A DNA stretch of 64,000 bases from Eremophila alpestris peregrina (Eukaryota > Chordata > Aves > Passeriformes > Alaudidae): positions 1,421,613-1,485,612 of the forward strand of contig WMCF01000113.1 in assembly GCA_009792885.1 (NCBI GenBank), written 5' to 3'. The notes beneath the pieces are model-generated. The model made no database searches, had not been told where the DNA came from, and saw only the letters and a list, made by a program, of their open reading frames with translations. The translations under genes were made by a program, and so were the position numbers. Shown here piece by piece: positions 11,601-24,400 of this stretch. How positions within the stretch are numbered: the stretch's first letter is position 1; each line of letters opens with the position of its first letter.

Positions 11601-14600
11601 CAAGTTTCAGGTAATTCAGTTTGTAAGTGGCACTTTCTCATAGCGGGTGTTGAGAAAATAATTAATTTTCCATATTTTAGGATCAATGCAATAAAGGAAA
11701 TCACTGCGAGGTGTCCCTTAGCCATGACTGAAGATCTGCTGCAAGACCTTGTTCAGTACAAGACGCATAAAAATAAAAGTAAATATTACACGGATATTAC
11801 TTTCAATTCCTTTTTTCCCTGTATGATGTGGTTTTCAGTTACAGCATTTGTGGCAGTGCTGTTCTAATTGATTTTTATGGGCTGAGACCATTTTCAGTGT
11901 TTAGGTTACATCTCTCTATTTGGGGTGTGTAGCCATGGGAGACAAAACAGTCAACGATGGTTATGGCAGGGGAGCTAATTGACAGAAATAAAGCAAGGAA
12001 AGGGATTGTTAAGAAGAGTTAGCCCTGAGGAAGTGCTGTGTTCTATAGCAGAGACATCAGTGGGAGCCAGAACCTCAGAGAAGGTGTGAGTCAGCTGTAA
12101 ATGCTGGTGATCTGTGTGGGCTTTTGTTTTGCTCGGAGTTCTGCTCTTTTCCTGACTCTCTCATTTTCTGGGCAGATGTGATGATGTCTGCAAGAACTCT
12201 GATACACCTGTTCCGCTCTCTGAATCCAGAGATGCTGCAGAAGAAGTTCAGGGTAAGTGTTTGATGTGTTTTGCACTCACTAAAAACTGATGTGCTCAAA
12301 AGTGATGAGAATTGGTCTCAGTATCCTCTTGAGAAGTGGAGTCAAGTCTGTGTTCTTCCTCTGCCTGCTGCCTTTGGACACGGTGTGCTGTCCAGTTTTG
12401 TTAGTTCGGGTTCATGTAACTCATGGTTGGATCGTGCTCCTGAAGTTCAGCCTTTTTCTGAGACCCATTCAACTTGAGTAATTAAACTCTGTCACATGAA
12501 ATAAGGAAAGGACCCACACACCCCTGTTCCTCCTGTATTTTCTTGGATTGGTGGGTATTGTAATTGCTGCCTGCTTCCTGTGTGTTTTGTTAATGTACAG
12601 GGTAAGCCTACAGAGGCCTCAGTGGAAGCCAAGATTCATGAATATGGAGAGCTGGATGCCAAAGACTACATTCCAGGAGCAGAAGTACTGGAGGTTGAAG
12701 ATCAAAAGGAAAAGGGAGGAACCCAAGAGGAAGGTTGGCCTTCTTTCTTTAAAAGTTCTGGTTTGGGCATCACTGTCACTAAGATTTTATGTGGACATGG
12801 AACCTGTTCACCTGGAGGAATGCAGGCCCTGATGGGACAGCCTGTGCAGTGATCACTGTAACACTGGGCTTGGTTGCTGAAGCTCCTAACTTGAGCACAT
12901 CAGCCAGCACTGCAGTGAAGAGCAATGCTTAGACTGTCTTAACTGAGGCAGCTATAAATCACAATACTCCTCTTTTGGTTTAAGTGGCTGGGAGTGGTAA
13001 ACACTATTCCTGAGGAGTGTAATCAGTGTCTGTTAACTCCTGTGGTGCTTCAGGCTGTCCCCAATGCACCTTGTTTTCAGGATCTTGCCCTGGAGATGAG
13101 AATTGAGCTTTACAGAGCATAGCATGGGTCATGTCCCAGGGCAAAATGCAGTTAGGAGATGGGTGAAATAAATGAAAGCAGCAAGAGCAGGTGATCCAAG
13201 CATTAGCTATTGCCAGTCTGGGTATTGAACATGAATTTCTGTTAACAGCTCTGTACTTGTTCCCTGAGCAGATGGCTGGGAAAGTGCTAGTCTGAGTGAG
13301 GAGGAGGACGATGATGATGGAGAATGGATTGATGTACATCACTCCTCAGATGAGGAGCAGCAACAAGCAGTGAGTTCCAAGTCTCTTCTATGCCAAATAC
13401 AAATGAGTCTTGTTACCAGATCCTCTTGCTCTTCACCTTCATGTAGCTGCTCTTAAATGCCTCCCCAGGCCTTTAGAGCGAGCTGTCCTGAAGCAGTGAG
13501 GCTCAAGTGCTGTTCAGCAGTGCTGCTGGAGTACACATCTTGTTAGGGTGGGAGGGGAGAAGGAGGTGTTATCTCTCAGGACTCAATGCTTTCAGAGCTG
13601 TGATAAGCAGCTGTGAGAGCTCAAAATGTGGTGTGCACGTACTCCATTCAGATACTAGATACTGGATATGAGACAAGGAAAAATCTGCCATCTGACTGTA
13701 GCACTTCCCAACAATATTGCCATTGCATGATGTGTATTGGGGAGGCAAGGATCGTGGATTGTGGCACAGCAGAGGTTTGCAAAGCTCTGATTCTTTTGGA
13801 CCTTTTTCTTTTCCAAAGGCAGAAAAAGTGAAAAGCATGCCCATAGAGGAACGAAAAGCCAAAGCTGCTGCAGTCAGTACAAGCAGGCTGCTTACGCAGG
13901 AAGACTTCAAGAAAATACGTCTTGCCCAGCTTTCCAAAGAACTTAATTCTGCACCTGGCAAAGCTGCAAAGCGGAAATATATTGAAATAGATGATGAAGA
14001 GGAGGAGGAGGGCAGGTAGGACTTGAGCTGCTAGGTGCTTTTTCTTAGCTGTCCTCTACTGATGCAGCTCTTCATTGCAGCAGGGCACAGAGCTCTGCTG
14101 TTGGTCAGTGTTCCCTGGTGACAGCCAGAGCCTAGAATGGATCCTGGGCTGGGGGTTTGTTTATACCTGGGAAAAAAAACACATGAGGAGCTTGTGGAAG
14201 GTCTGAGACTGTTTGTTTGACTTGTTCAGGCCAAGAGGCATGAGAGGGGGGTGTTTTGTAGCAGTTGCTGCCTGGCTTTAGCTCCAGTTTCTTAAACTTG
14301 GTGAAAAAAGTAGGACTTGAAAAATAAGTGGGTGACTTTTGTAATTGATATCCCACACATGAGGAACAGCCTGAAGGGAATAAGAAGTGTTTGTTTCTAA
14401 ATTCATGGTGAGACAGTGACCTAAGATGGGTGAGAGACAAAGGGTGAAGAGGGCATCTTGTTTTCCTTACCAGATGAAGTTTTGTGTGGTGACATTTATT
14501 GGGTTTGTGTGTAGGGGGGAGTTACTTTCACTCAGAGATATTGAACGTCTGCATAAGAAGCCCAAGTCAGACAAGGAGACGAGATTGGCAACTGCAAAGG

Positions 14601-16684
14601 TGAGGAAGTGGCATTTTCTGTATTCTGTCCTTCTGGGTTTGGGTTTGTCTTGTGCAGGAGACTGCATATCTACGATAGGTGCCCAGCTGCCATGTGGGTT
14701 TTGAGAGGTGATTTGTTTCGTTCTTTGCTGCTGCATCTTGGCTGTAAGAAATAAACAATTTCCTGCTGGTCACATGTGAGCATGAAATGCAAACAGACCC
14801 AATTTTCACTGTGACTTAATAAACACAGCCAATATGGGAGAAGACAAGTATGAGCACAGTCATCCCAAACCCAGATTTCTTGTTGCTGCCATAGAACCTG
14901 TTACCATCAGGCAGCTGATGCTGATGGCAGGTGAAGGAAAATTACCCCTGTTGCTCTATCACACTGTCTATTCCAGGCTGGAAAAACAGACAGGAAAGAA
15001 TTTGTGAAAAAGAAAACCAGAATTAACCCATTTGCCAGCTCTTCCAACAAAGAAAAGCAAAAGAACAAGAACTTCATGATGATGAGATACAGCCATAGTG
15101 TCCGGACCAAGAACAAGCGTTCCTTTAGGGAGAAGCAGGTAATGTGTCATGTTGGAGATGGATGGGGCAGTGTGAGCAGTGGTTGGTGATACAGGTGTGC
15201 TGCTGCCTGCCCTCTGGCCTGAGGTGTTGCTGCTGTAACTCAGAGAGAGCCTGTGGCTTGGCTTGCCTCGCCTCAATCCTACCCCAGAGGAAGAGCTACT
15301 TTGCAGATTGTGGTTCACTCTCCATAGTCTCTGACCTTTCTCTTGTTTCTCTTCTATCACAGACTGATCTGTCCTGGCCTAGAGGTCCATCTAATAGCTT
15401 GTCACAAATGTTCCTGAGGAATAGATGCACATGCTATTTATTAGCTACTTGTAGCTTCTGTTTAGAAAAAAATTACAGTAGTTTCATACTAATGCTGCTC
15501 TCAGTGGTGAAGCGCCTGCCAGTCTAGGGTTTTGCAAGATGCTATTAACTCATCCAAATGCATTCAAGAAACTTGTAGAATAATCCAGTGGTCCAGTTGT
15601 TTTTTTTCCTTTTCAGATTGTGTTTTGTGCAAGTGTTTACATGCTGCTTGAACTTGGAGTTGTTTCCAGGATCATACACGTTATTCAGATGATATTTGTC
15701 TGCAATTTCTTGCCTTAGGCAGGGAAAGACAGGAGCTATTAGTAGACTTAGTAGAGAATACCTCAAGTTTTTCTGTTGAGCAGGAGGATGTGGACTAGTA
15801 TTGTCTGTACATGTTTATTTGGCATCATTCTGTCTCACCTCAGTTAAGGCTTACAACATTGAAACTAGCCCTCAAAACACACAAAATAGGCTGCAAATGA
15901 AAAATCCAGGCACTTTAAGGAAGCTGCTGTTCACAGTTATACTTGGCTCAGTTATTCTAAAAAAATGTCTTGAAGGATTTTGTCCTTATTAATGTTTTAA
16001 ATTTAAATGGAATGGCTAAACAGCATTCATTCCTACTTTTTTCCCTTGAAAGTTAGGCTATAGCACCAGTCTGTTATCCATAAGTGTTGTGAGTGGGTTG
16101 GAGGATCATAGTTGTATGGCGCTGCAGTCTGCTGCACTTTTTGGTGGTAAGATAAAATGGCCTGCTTGCTACAGTCCAGAGCTAGCTCCTTTCCTAGCTT
16201 CAAACAATATTTGAAGAACAATAATATCTCTTTAGAGTGGTAATGGCACTTGTAAAAATTCCTCCTTTCCCCTTGAAAAGTAGCTTTGTAATACTCCTTC
16301 ACAAATAACCAATTTTATTTACCTCTCGGCTGAACTGTAACTTTATTGATCTCTTCTGTTTGAAAAGAGTCAGTAGAATGGTTTTCTAATTGTCATTGTA
16401 TAGGATTTGGTAATGCCCAGCTCTTTCATTGTACTGTGGAGTTTAGGTAAATAACCCCAGTGTTTGTTCCACCATAATTGTTGGCATTTGCATTGCTGCT
16501 CCCAGTTTGAGCTGATGAGCTTTTAGTGTTTTTATTGGAGGTTAAAGAAATTGAAAAGACTTCTGATGTGGTAGTGATGTTTTCTCAGTTATTGTGCTCT
16601 TATCTGAATATTCCCCTCTTGTTTTGTGATTAGCTGGCTCTTAGAGATGCACTTCTGAAAAAGAGAAGGCAGCTGCTAAAATAA
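5666..16684 (+). CDS. SDAD1: SDA1 domain-containing protein 1 (60S ribosome biogenesis)
   Basis: Nucleolar protein needed for maturation and export of pre-60S ribosomal subunits (yeast Sda1 family). Exons: 5666-5755, 5853-5957, 6139-6237, 6349-6459, 6948-7019, 7109-7209, 7491-7548, 8383-8457, 8835-8936, 9169-9238, 9640-9743, 10427-10484, 11025-11083, 11308-11384, 11681-11778, 12176-12252, 12601-12733, 13272-13369, 13819-14015, 14515-14599, 14977-15138, 16634-16684 (TAA). The sum is 2082 nt, or 693 residues (human 687), with every junction in phase. The start gives MSGRQGNKLPSNLPQLQNL. Landmarks are FCKALILLRNKNL, a helical-repeat N-terminal half, EVFNFSAIHLIHDPQ, ELDAKDYIPGAEVLEVE, acidic tracts around EEEDDDDGEW and DDEEEEE, and a basic C-terminus (KNKRSFREKQ). 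Exon 17 has an atypical donor (G|GTTGGC). It sits head-to-tail with JCHAIN and NAAA. Confidence 0.98.
8570..8588 (+). repeat. (TGTC)n microsatellite
   Basis: Four to five TGTC units in SDAD1 intron 8. This is a simple repeat with no evident role. Confidence 0.7.
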
Positions 16685-17230
16685 ATGCTGGAGAGAGCTT
16701 CATCACCCTTGAAGAAGTCACCCTGGAGATGCTTATTTCCAACCATCGCCCTGAGGGAAAGGAGAACTGTGGTGCCTTACGGATTTAGCTCTGATCTGCT
16801 CGGAAATGCAAATGGAACTCTTGCAAGCTGATGGATACTACATCAAGGCCTTAATCCTTGGAGGATTTGAATTTGTTTTTAAAGCATTTGAGGGTAGAAG
16901 GCAATTATATTTTCATTTCATGTAATTTACTTACAGTGGGTTTTGTATGTGTAAATACACAACCATGGTACAAATTCTACTTGAGGCAATTAATAATTAA
17001 GCAACAGAAAGGAAAAAGAGTATTCTGGTCAGTCTATAAGGCATGTGGATATAGCATTTTTGCCTGTACAGATGAAGTGAGCTGTTGTCTAAGCATCTAG
17101 CTTTGACCAATTTAATAATACCAAATTCATCTGTGATGCAGGTAAAATTAATTCAAGAGTTGTGGGGAGTAACAATTCATTATGGCTTACTAAGAAAAGA
17201 AAAATAAAGTGTATTGGGAGATAGGGTTTT
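16685..17230 (+). other. SDAD1: SDAD1 3' UTR
   Basis: AT-rich trailer after the SDAD1 stop, up to an AATAAA at 17203-17208. No other coding content was seen. Confidence 0.65.
17203..17208 (+). terminator. SDAD1: SDAD1 polyadenylation signal AATAAA
   Basis: AATAAA about 520 bases past the stop codon, in AT-rich sequence and followed by GT-rich sequence. It is the best candidate for SDAD1 mRNA 3' end formation. Confidence 0.65.
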
Positions 17231-18189
17231 TTGCTGCAACTTAAATACAGAAATAGCATCACATGCTAGAGAAAAAAGGAATGTTTTCCTATAGTGGTGT
17301 GCCTTCTGGTGGGACTTGCCAGTGTCTCTTGGCAAGTATGTGCAAGAATCATGTGGATGTCTGGATTCTTTGTCTCAGGCGGAACTTGTGCTGTAGACTT
17401 GACCTCTATTGGGACCATTGATGGGTTCCTTGTACCTTCCCCAGCCACCTATTTTAATAGAGTTGATAAAGTATTTATAACTTGAGGGAGTTATTTGTGC
17501 CATCCTTTTTCAAAGTCTCTTAGAGATGCATTTCTTTGTGGTCCAGAAACACGTGCCACATGCGCAGTACAATAGAAATACATTTGGTGAGTTGCTTTTT
17601 TTCCTTTCTTCTTAGGAAGATATATTAATGTTCATATCCCATCTGGGAATTCACGTAGCTATTTGTTGAATATGTATTTGTAATTACTTTAATTCTTTCT
17701 TGTATGGATTTTGTCTTTTGTTGTCAGACTGCTTCCTAGAGCAAGAAAACTTGAGAGGCTTAAGGAAGAGAAGGACAAAGTAGGATTTTTTTTTTTTTTA
17801 CAGCTTTCTCTGTTTTCAGGTTGTATATTCCTGCTGAGGGAAGGGCAGGTGCTCAGCGAGGAGAGCAGTGAGCCCTCTGGTGTAGGAGCACGTGTAGCTG
17901 GGAGCAGGAGTGCTGTGGGGATGCAGTGTGGAGCAGGTGCTGGAGCTGGAGGTGGGGGGAGGAGAAGGACAGTATAATCTATAAACCACGGTTTTACTGG
18001 TGGGGACATTTTTTCTGCTGAACAGCTGAGCAATTTCCCTTTATGTGCATGTGTCCAGAAACTAATAACCTCTGACACTAAAAGGGAGTGGTAATTTTTT
18101 GCCCCCGCTGTTGAGGACAAGTGTCTAGTCTCTTCCTGTTTCCCTCTTGTTTACAGCCTTGCTGGGTCAGACAGCATGCTAACAGCTCT
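17231..18189. other. Intergenic SDAD1-NAAA, no gene seen
   Basis: About 1 kb without recognisable exons. It turns purine-rich and GC-richer after about 17.84 kb as it approaches the NAAA CpG island. Confidence 0.55.
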
Positions 18190-18453
18190 GCCAAGCGTGG
18201 GTTTGTCCCCTCTGCCCTCGTTGTGGAAGCGGCAGTGTCGGCGCGGTTTTCATCAACTCGGCCCAGCAGCAGCGCCGGGGCACTGCACGCGTTACCCGGT
18301 ACCACATACCTGCTGCTGTGGTTGCTCTGTCCCGTGTGTGACGGGACGGGCTTGCGGGCTCCAGGCGGGCGGGCGCTGACGCCTCGGGGCGGGCCCTGCG
18401 GCGCGGGAAGGGCGGGCTGGCCCCGCGGCGCCGCCGCCGCTCCATCGTGCGCC
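18190..18453 (+). promoter_or_regulatory. NAAA: NAAA CpG-island promoter and 5' UTR
   Basis: CpG-dense sequence that continues through exon 1 and the 139-bp intron 1 to about 18.72 kb. The frame is open upstream of the chosen ATG back to about 18121. The ATG at 18454 is preferred because it is immediately followed by a hydrophobic signal peptide. Confidence 0.65.
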
Positions 18454-21400
18454 ATGGGCTGCGGGTGGTGGGCGCTGCTGGCGCTGCTGTGCGGAGCGGC
18501 GGGGGCGGCGGCCCCGCTGCGCTGCAACGTGAGCCTGGACAGCCCGGCCGAGCTGCGCTGGCTGCCCGTGCTGCGGCACTTCGAGCCCGCCTTCCTGCGC
18601 GCCGCCGTCCGGCGGGTCATCGAGTGCGTGCGGCCGGCCGGGGGTGGGAGCGGGGAGCGGGGACGAGCGGGGCAGCGCCGGGAGCGCTGATGGGGCAGCG
18701 CGGGGGTACCAGCTGCGAGCCGCTAGGCCGCTGTCGGCTGACCCCTCGGCTGTGTCTTGCAGCGAGAGCGTACCGAAATGGGTACACCGGGTCATCCAGC
18801 CGATAGCAGCCGAACTGGAGCATTTCATGCCACAACCTTTCGCGGGAGAGATTGCGGGCATGTGCAAAGCACTGGGAATAAATCTCGGAGATGGAATCCT
18901 GCTGAACTTCGCCTACGAATCCACTGCGTAAGTGTCGGGTACTTACACGGTACAGGTGGGCGTAGAGCTCCAGTTCGGCGTGGAAGAAGGCACGCGGTGG
19001 GTGACTTCCACCCTTCGTTCTGAGACCACTTCATCTGCTCCGCCGGAAGGTTTCGCTCTCTTTTGGCAGACTGAATGCTGAATGGAACGAGAAACGGTTA
19101 CCTTTTCTATTGGGAAGTACAAGTAATATCTATCTGTCATGGTTTTGTGTATATACATATATATATATAAATGTATTAAAATCCACAAATAATTTTTGCT
19201 GGTAAGGTATGTCCATCCAAAAGTAGAGATCATTCATGTTTGAAGATGATGTAATGTTCTCTGTCGCTTAAAAATTGCAAAAAAGGAGGCTAGAATAATT
19301 AGTTGCTCTCTCATTTGTCTGAGATAAATTTACTACTAAAGTAGTTTCTGGATGAAGGTTCACAATGACTGCATAATATCACTTCCCGATTTGAACAGTG
19401 GAAAATGAATATAGTATATTTAAGGCAGCAAACGAAATCTCAGTGAAAAATACTCAGTTTCCTTGTCTCTTTTTGCCCTAGAAAGATGGTGCAGGAGAAT
19501 GATCAACACGTGATGTTGTCTCTGGGAAGCCTAAATTTTTCCCCATATACATTTTAGCAAATACCAAGGCATATTTGCATTTGGATTTTTTTTTCCCCCT
19601 AATGTGTAATACTCAGTTTATTACCTTTTTTTAGTAAGGACTAATATTGAATATGATACATTTAAGTGCTGGCTATTTTAGTGTTTCACAGAGGATACTT
19701 AACATACTTCACCCTGGTGAGGCCCCTGAAATTAAGTTTCTTGGCTTGGATACTAGATAACCCCCATGAACTGGGAATAGCCTACTTAAGTGAAGAATTC
19801 TTTATATTTTTGAGAAGCAGAGTTATGCATCACTGAAATGACCAACTCAAAACTACAGAGAAAATAAGTTAATTCCTTGCTAATGCAATATTCTCCACCA
19901 AAAAATCTGTTTTAATGAAACTGAACTTGTTACACAGGGAGTTTGAGCTGTCTTCCTGTTTTAGAGAATAGTCTGTTATTGAAATGGCTGATACTTGAAC
20001 CAATGTTTTTCAGTTTCATTGACGGGGCTTAATTTGAACTCCCCTACTTGTGATTAAAATTACAAAGAGTCCAAATGGAAATGACATAATCAGAATTAAA
20101 TGCAGAAGGTGCAACACTTAATGGATGCTTCCAGATGTCAGCTTTTCATTACAACTTACAAAAGTGAAATGAAATAATTGTTTTCATGAGCAGAAGTGCT
20201 GCTTTTGGCTTGCCCTGCCATTTCTGACGTGACTGTGGTGTGGTACTGGACTCCCCTTTGTATGGTAACATTAATAAAACACTTAGCAGTGCATCAGCTC
20301 AATTATTACCAAAAGGTTGAGCTTCTGGAGGTAGAACATGGCCAGCAGTGCCAGAGCTGTGCCTTCAGTCATTCCTTGCCCTGTTGTGTTTGCAGGTTCT
20401 GTACCAGCATTGTCGCTCAGGATGACAAAGGGAACATTTACCACGGTCGGAACCTGGATTATGACTTTGTTGATATATTGAGCAAGATCACACTGGATGT
20501 GCAGTTCATAAAGAGTGGACAGGTATGGTCTGGGTTTGGTGTGGCTGTGTGATGTTCCCTGAAGAATGGGACAGCCCTGTAGCTGCTTAGATGGGGGGGT
20601 TTAATGTAGGAATGGGGTTCCCATCCCAAATATACAGAGTTGTTAGAGCAGCACAGTTATGCTCCAGAAGTGTGGGATGAATGCTGATTTCCTTTCTTTT
20701 CTGGAAATCCAGTTTATGGTGATGGACTGTAAAAAGTAGAACAGCTTCATCTAGTACTGAAGATATTATTTCTAGGAGATGCTGAAAGAAGGAAATGTCA
20801 AGATGCTCAAAAAGAAAAGAAATAATAGGGAATATGGCAAAGAGATCAGTTTTGGTAGGAACCAATTCTAAGGCTTTTTATTTTTTCCTTTAGACCTTGT
20901 GAATTTCTATGATCAATAAGTGTGTTTTAGAGAAAGATTTCCAGAAAACAATGAGCTGCTATTTTGTGCAATTTTGTGAGTCTGATTTTTGATTTTTTTT
21001 TTCATCAGTCCATTCTGTAAATGGAAAAGTTGCTGTTTGTTGCCTGGCAGTTTAACCTGAGCAAGAGTCTCGTAGCTGTCGCTGATCACAAACCACTGAA
21101 ATGCTGGGAGTTTGAGGCCTCAGAGTCGCTTTATAATTTACTTGATATGCTTTCCTGTAACTGAAGGCATGGTGTGCTACAGTGATGTAGATATGAAAGC
21201 TATAGAAAGAAGTACAGGCTGCAGGTTCCAACTGTGTTCTGTTCTGGAATGTTCAACTGCTCTCTTTCCTGGTTTCAGGTTGCATACCAAGGCACCACAT
21301 TTCTTGGTTATGTAGGCCTATGGACTGGGCAAAGTCCACACAAGTTCACCATCTCTGGAGATGAACGAGGTAAAGGAAATGTCTTCCACAGAAGATGTTG

Positions 21401-24400
21401 TGTGTTGTTTTTGTTAATGCCTGCCCTGGCTTTTTTCTCTCAGAGGTTAACAATGAGGTTCAAGTTGCCAGGAAGAATCTGAAGTGGAATGCCTTGCCCT
21501 CAGGGAGTGAAAGCAAACATGTCTAGTTTTGGCTGCTGTGTAGGAGAAGGTATCTATCAGTAGTGTCACCTGAGCTGAAAGTGTCAAAGGATGGGGAAAG
21601 CCTTGGGAATGCTGTAAAAGATGTGGTCTGGTCAAGAGGCACCATTGGAGGTGGCAGAGATGGGGCTGAGATAAGATGCAGTATGGGCAGCAAAGAAAGA
21701 GCTCCTTTGCTGTTCTGCTGTATTCCATGGTTTTCTGGTCTCATAAGGCAGTTGGAAAGAGAGGAGGGGAAGGTCTAGGGGAAAGGCAGCGGGGCTTGAG
21801 GGAATGATTGAGCAAGATCAGTAGTAGAGCAGAGTTGAGAGATGTCACTGCTGAGAACTAAAACTTGCAGCAGTGGGGAAGGCAAGGGAAGGTCACTGCC
21901 TTGTTAATCAGGGCTTCAGTTTCACAAGTAATGACAGTTATGTCCAACTCAAAGCTTGGAAAGTTGTCTCCTCTGTTTCTTTCCTCTTTATTCCTTTTAA
22001 GAAGCTGATACTGTGTTGTTCTTTATTAGGTGGCTGTTAGAACTGGCAATAATGTATTCTCAGAACCAACATCTAAAACGTTTATTTTTCCCTTGTGATG
22101 ATGATAAGCGTTTTTCTTGTTAATCTTGAACAATCTGTTCTTCAACTCTTCAGCTCTGCAAACAATATTTGATATATGTGTTCCACCTGTACTTTATCTC
22201 TGAGTAGGCATTCTGCTATGGAGCACTTGCACCTCTTGCTTCCTGTTTGCTTTGTTAGTGCTGCCTTGTTGGATTCACTAAATTCTTTCCGTAGTTTGTA
22301 GCACACTGATTCCAGAGAAGTTAGTTAGTCTTTCAAAAGTGGAGTGACCTGGGCTGATACTTACTGGGGCAAACTGCTTTTAGTTCAGCTTAAAGGCAAG
22401 TGTTAAGTGTCTATTGAGTCAGTTGAAAGGCCTGATTGAGGAAATCCTGTGTACCAAAGTCCTGTGTCTCTCCTATGCCCACGCCACACATGCTGCAGTC
22501 CTGTCCGTGGGCTGCTGCTGACTGCTTGCTGTTATCTGTAGTGAAAGCTGTTTTCAGTTCATTCCAACTGAACTACAAATTGAGGAAGATGAGCATGTGA
22601 ATTAGGGCTGGGAAGCAGGATGACTAAATCAGGATCAGGGTCTATCAGGTGACAAGCAGACTGATTTTTTTTTTTTTTTTCATGCTTTGCAAAGTGTGAG
22701 TGTTGAAATAGTAGCATACTTGGCCTTCTGGTTTTTACTTATTTTTCTTAGTAACACAAACACTATCACTACCTCTTTTTTAGCTGTTTTATCATTTCTG
22801 TGGAGTTATTCCTGTTTTAATATTTCTGTAAGATGAGTAATGAGGTGATTATTATCACTCCTGTCATGACAGGTCTAAAATGCTTTCTGGAAAGCAGGGG
22901 TGTTAATCGAGCTGCTGTAGCTGACTGTCAGTTGGAATTATGTCGTCTATATATTTTTTACCTGAAGGTCGTGCTCCTTGTTGGCATTTCTCCTGTAAAA
23001 TGTTGATACTTTGTGCTGATTGGCACCTACCCTGTCTCACCTTATATAAATTACATGTATAGTAATTTTTTTTTCTCCTCAGATGGTGGTAGATGGTGGG
23101 AAAATGCTATAGCTGCTTTCCTCAATAGGAATTACCTGTCAGCTGGCTTGTGAGAGACGTAAGTGCACTGAGTTGTTCTGACTTTTCACAATCTTGCCAC
23201 ATTTGTCCTTAAACATCTAGTAAATTAGAATCAGTGGCACAGAAGACTTAGCAACTTGATAAGCAAATGGATTTCTCAGGAGAAACTAAGTGTGGACCCT
23301 GTATTCAGTAATGAGGCGATTGTAGTCCTTTTGGAGAGCAACCTCCAGTGCCAAAGGTCCTGGAGAAGCTGTGCCAAGACTTCCTTCCTAGGGAGTGTTT
23401 CAGCTAGCTGTGACTTGTGTTGTAACCAGTTAAGACAGCTGTACTCCTAGATGGTGAACACCTGTGCCAGGGATTATCTTACACTTTTTTTTTATGTTGC
23501 TATATTAATAATATTTTCAAGTAACACTTCAGAATCAATTAGTATTTTCAGAAAAGCTGGACCTTTGTTCTTCTGAAGATGTCCCAGTGCTTGTTTAACC
23601 TCACTGTTACCTCCTTTTTGTGTTAGACTCTGAGCGAAGCAGAGGACTTCCAGTCTGCTGTTCTCAGGCTGGCTGGCATTCCCATTATTGCTGAAGTTTA
23701 CTATATTGTGGGAGGTGTCTCACCCAAAGAAGGCATGGTCATAACGAGGAATAGAAGAGGGCCAGCAGATCTCTGGCCTCTCGATCCCTTAGGTGGAGCG
23801 TAAGTAGGAAAAAACTACTTCATATTTGCTTCTCACATTCCCTTCTGAGTGACTGGCTTAGTGGCACAACTTCCTTGAGAGATCTAGGGCATCTCTTGGT
23901 CATGGTTACAGCAGGAGATCAGAGATCACCCACCCCATTCCTCTGTTTCATAGTTGATGGTAAAGGCTGTTACATCGACCAGCATGGTGCCCTTGGGCAT
24001 GCAGCAAATGGAGGGAGTTGCCTTTTGAGGGAGATTTTTTTCCTTTAGGCCATATAGGGTACTGATTGTTGGACTTGGTGCATTACTGACTGATTCACCT
24101 TTTGTTTGCTTATGTGCTTGTTACAGGTGGTTTCGTGTGGAGACAAACTATGATCATTGGACTACCCCTCCTCCTTTTGATGATCGCAGGTAAATTGATT
24201 GGAAGCTCTGTGGGAGGAGAACACACATTTCAAAAGTGGTTAGAGGTATGGGCAGGTGTTTTCTCGTTGAGCAGGCAGCTCATTCAATTCCTGTAATGCC
24301 ACTCTGAAGGGAATACATATGGCGTAGAGCAATATTCACAGATGCCAGAGGAAAGGGTGTGAGACAGTGATTAGCATAAATAATGAGAAAGTGCAAAGAT

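Noticed and set aside
18121..18453. In-frame upstream extension of NAAA exon 1
   Set aside because: The frame is open to 18121, but starting at 18454 puts a hydrophobic signal peptide at the N-terminus, as a lysosomal enzyme needs. The upstream part looks like 5' UTR and promoter.
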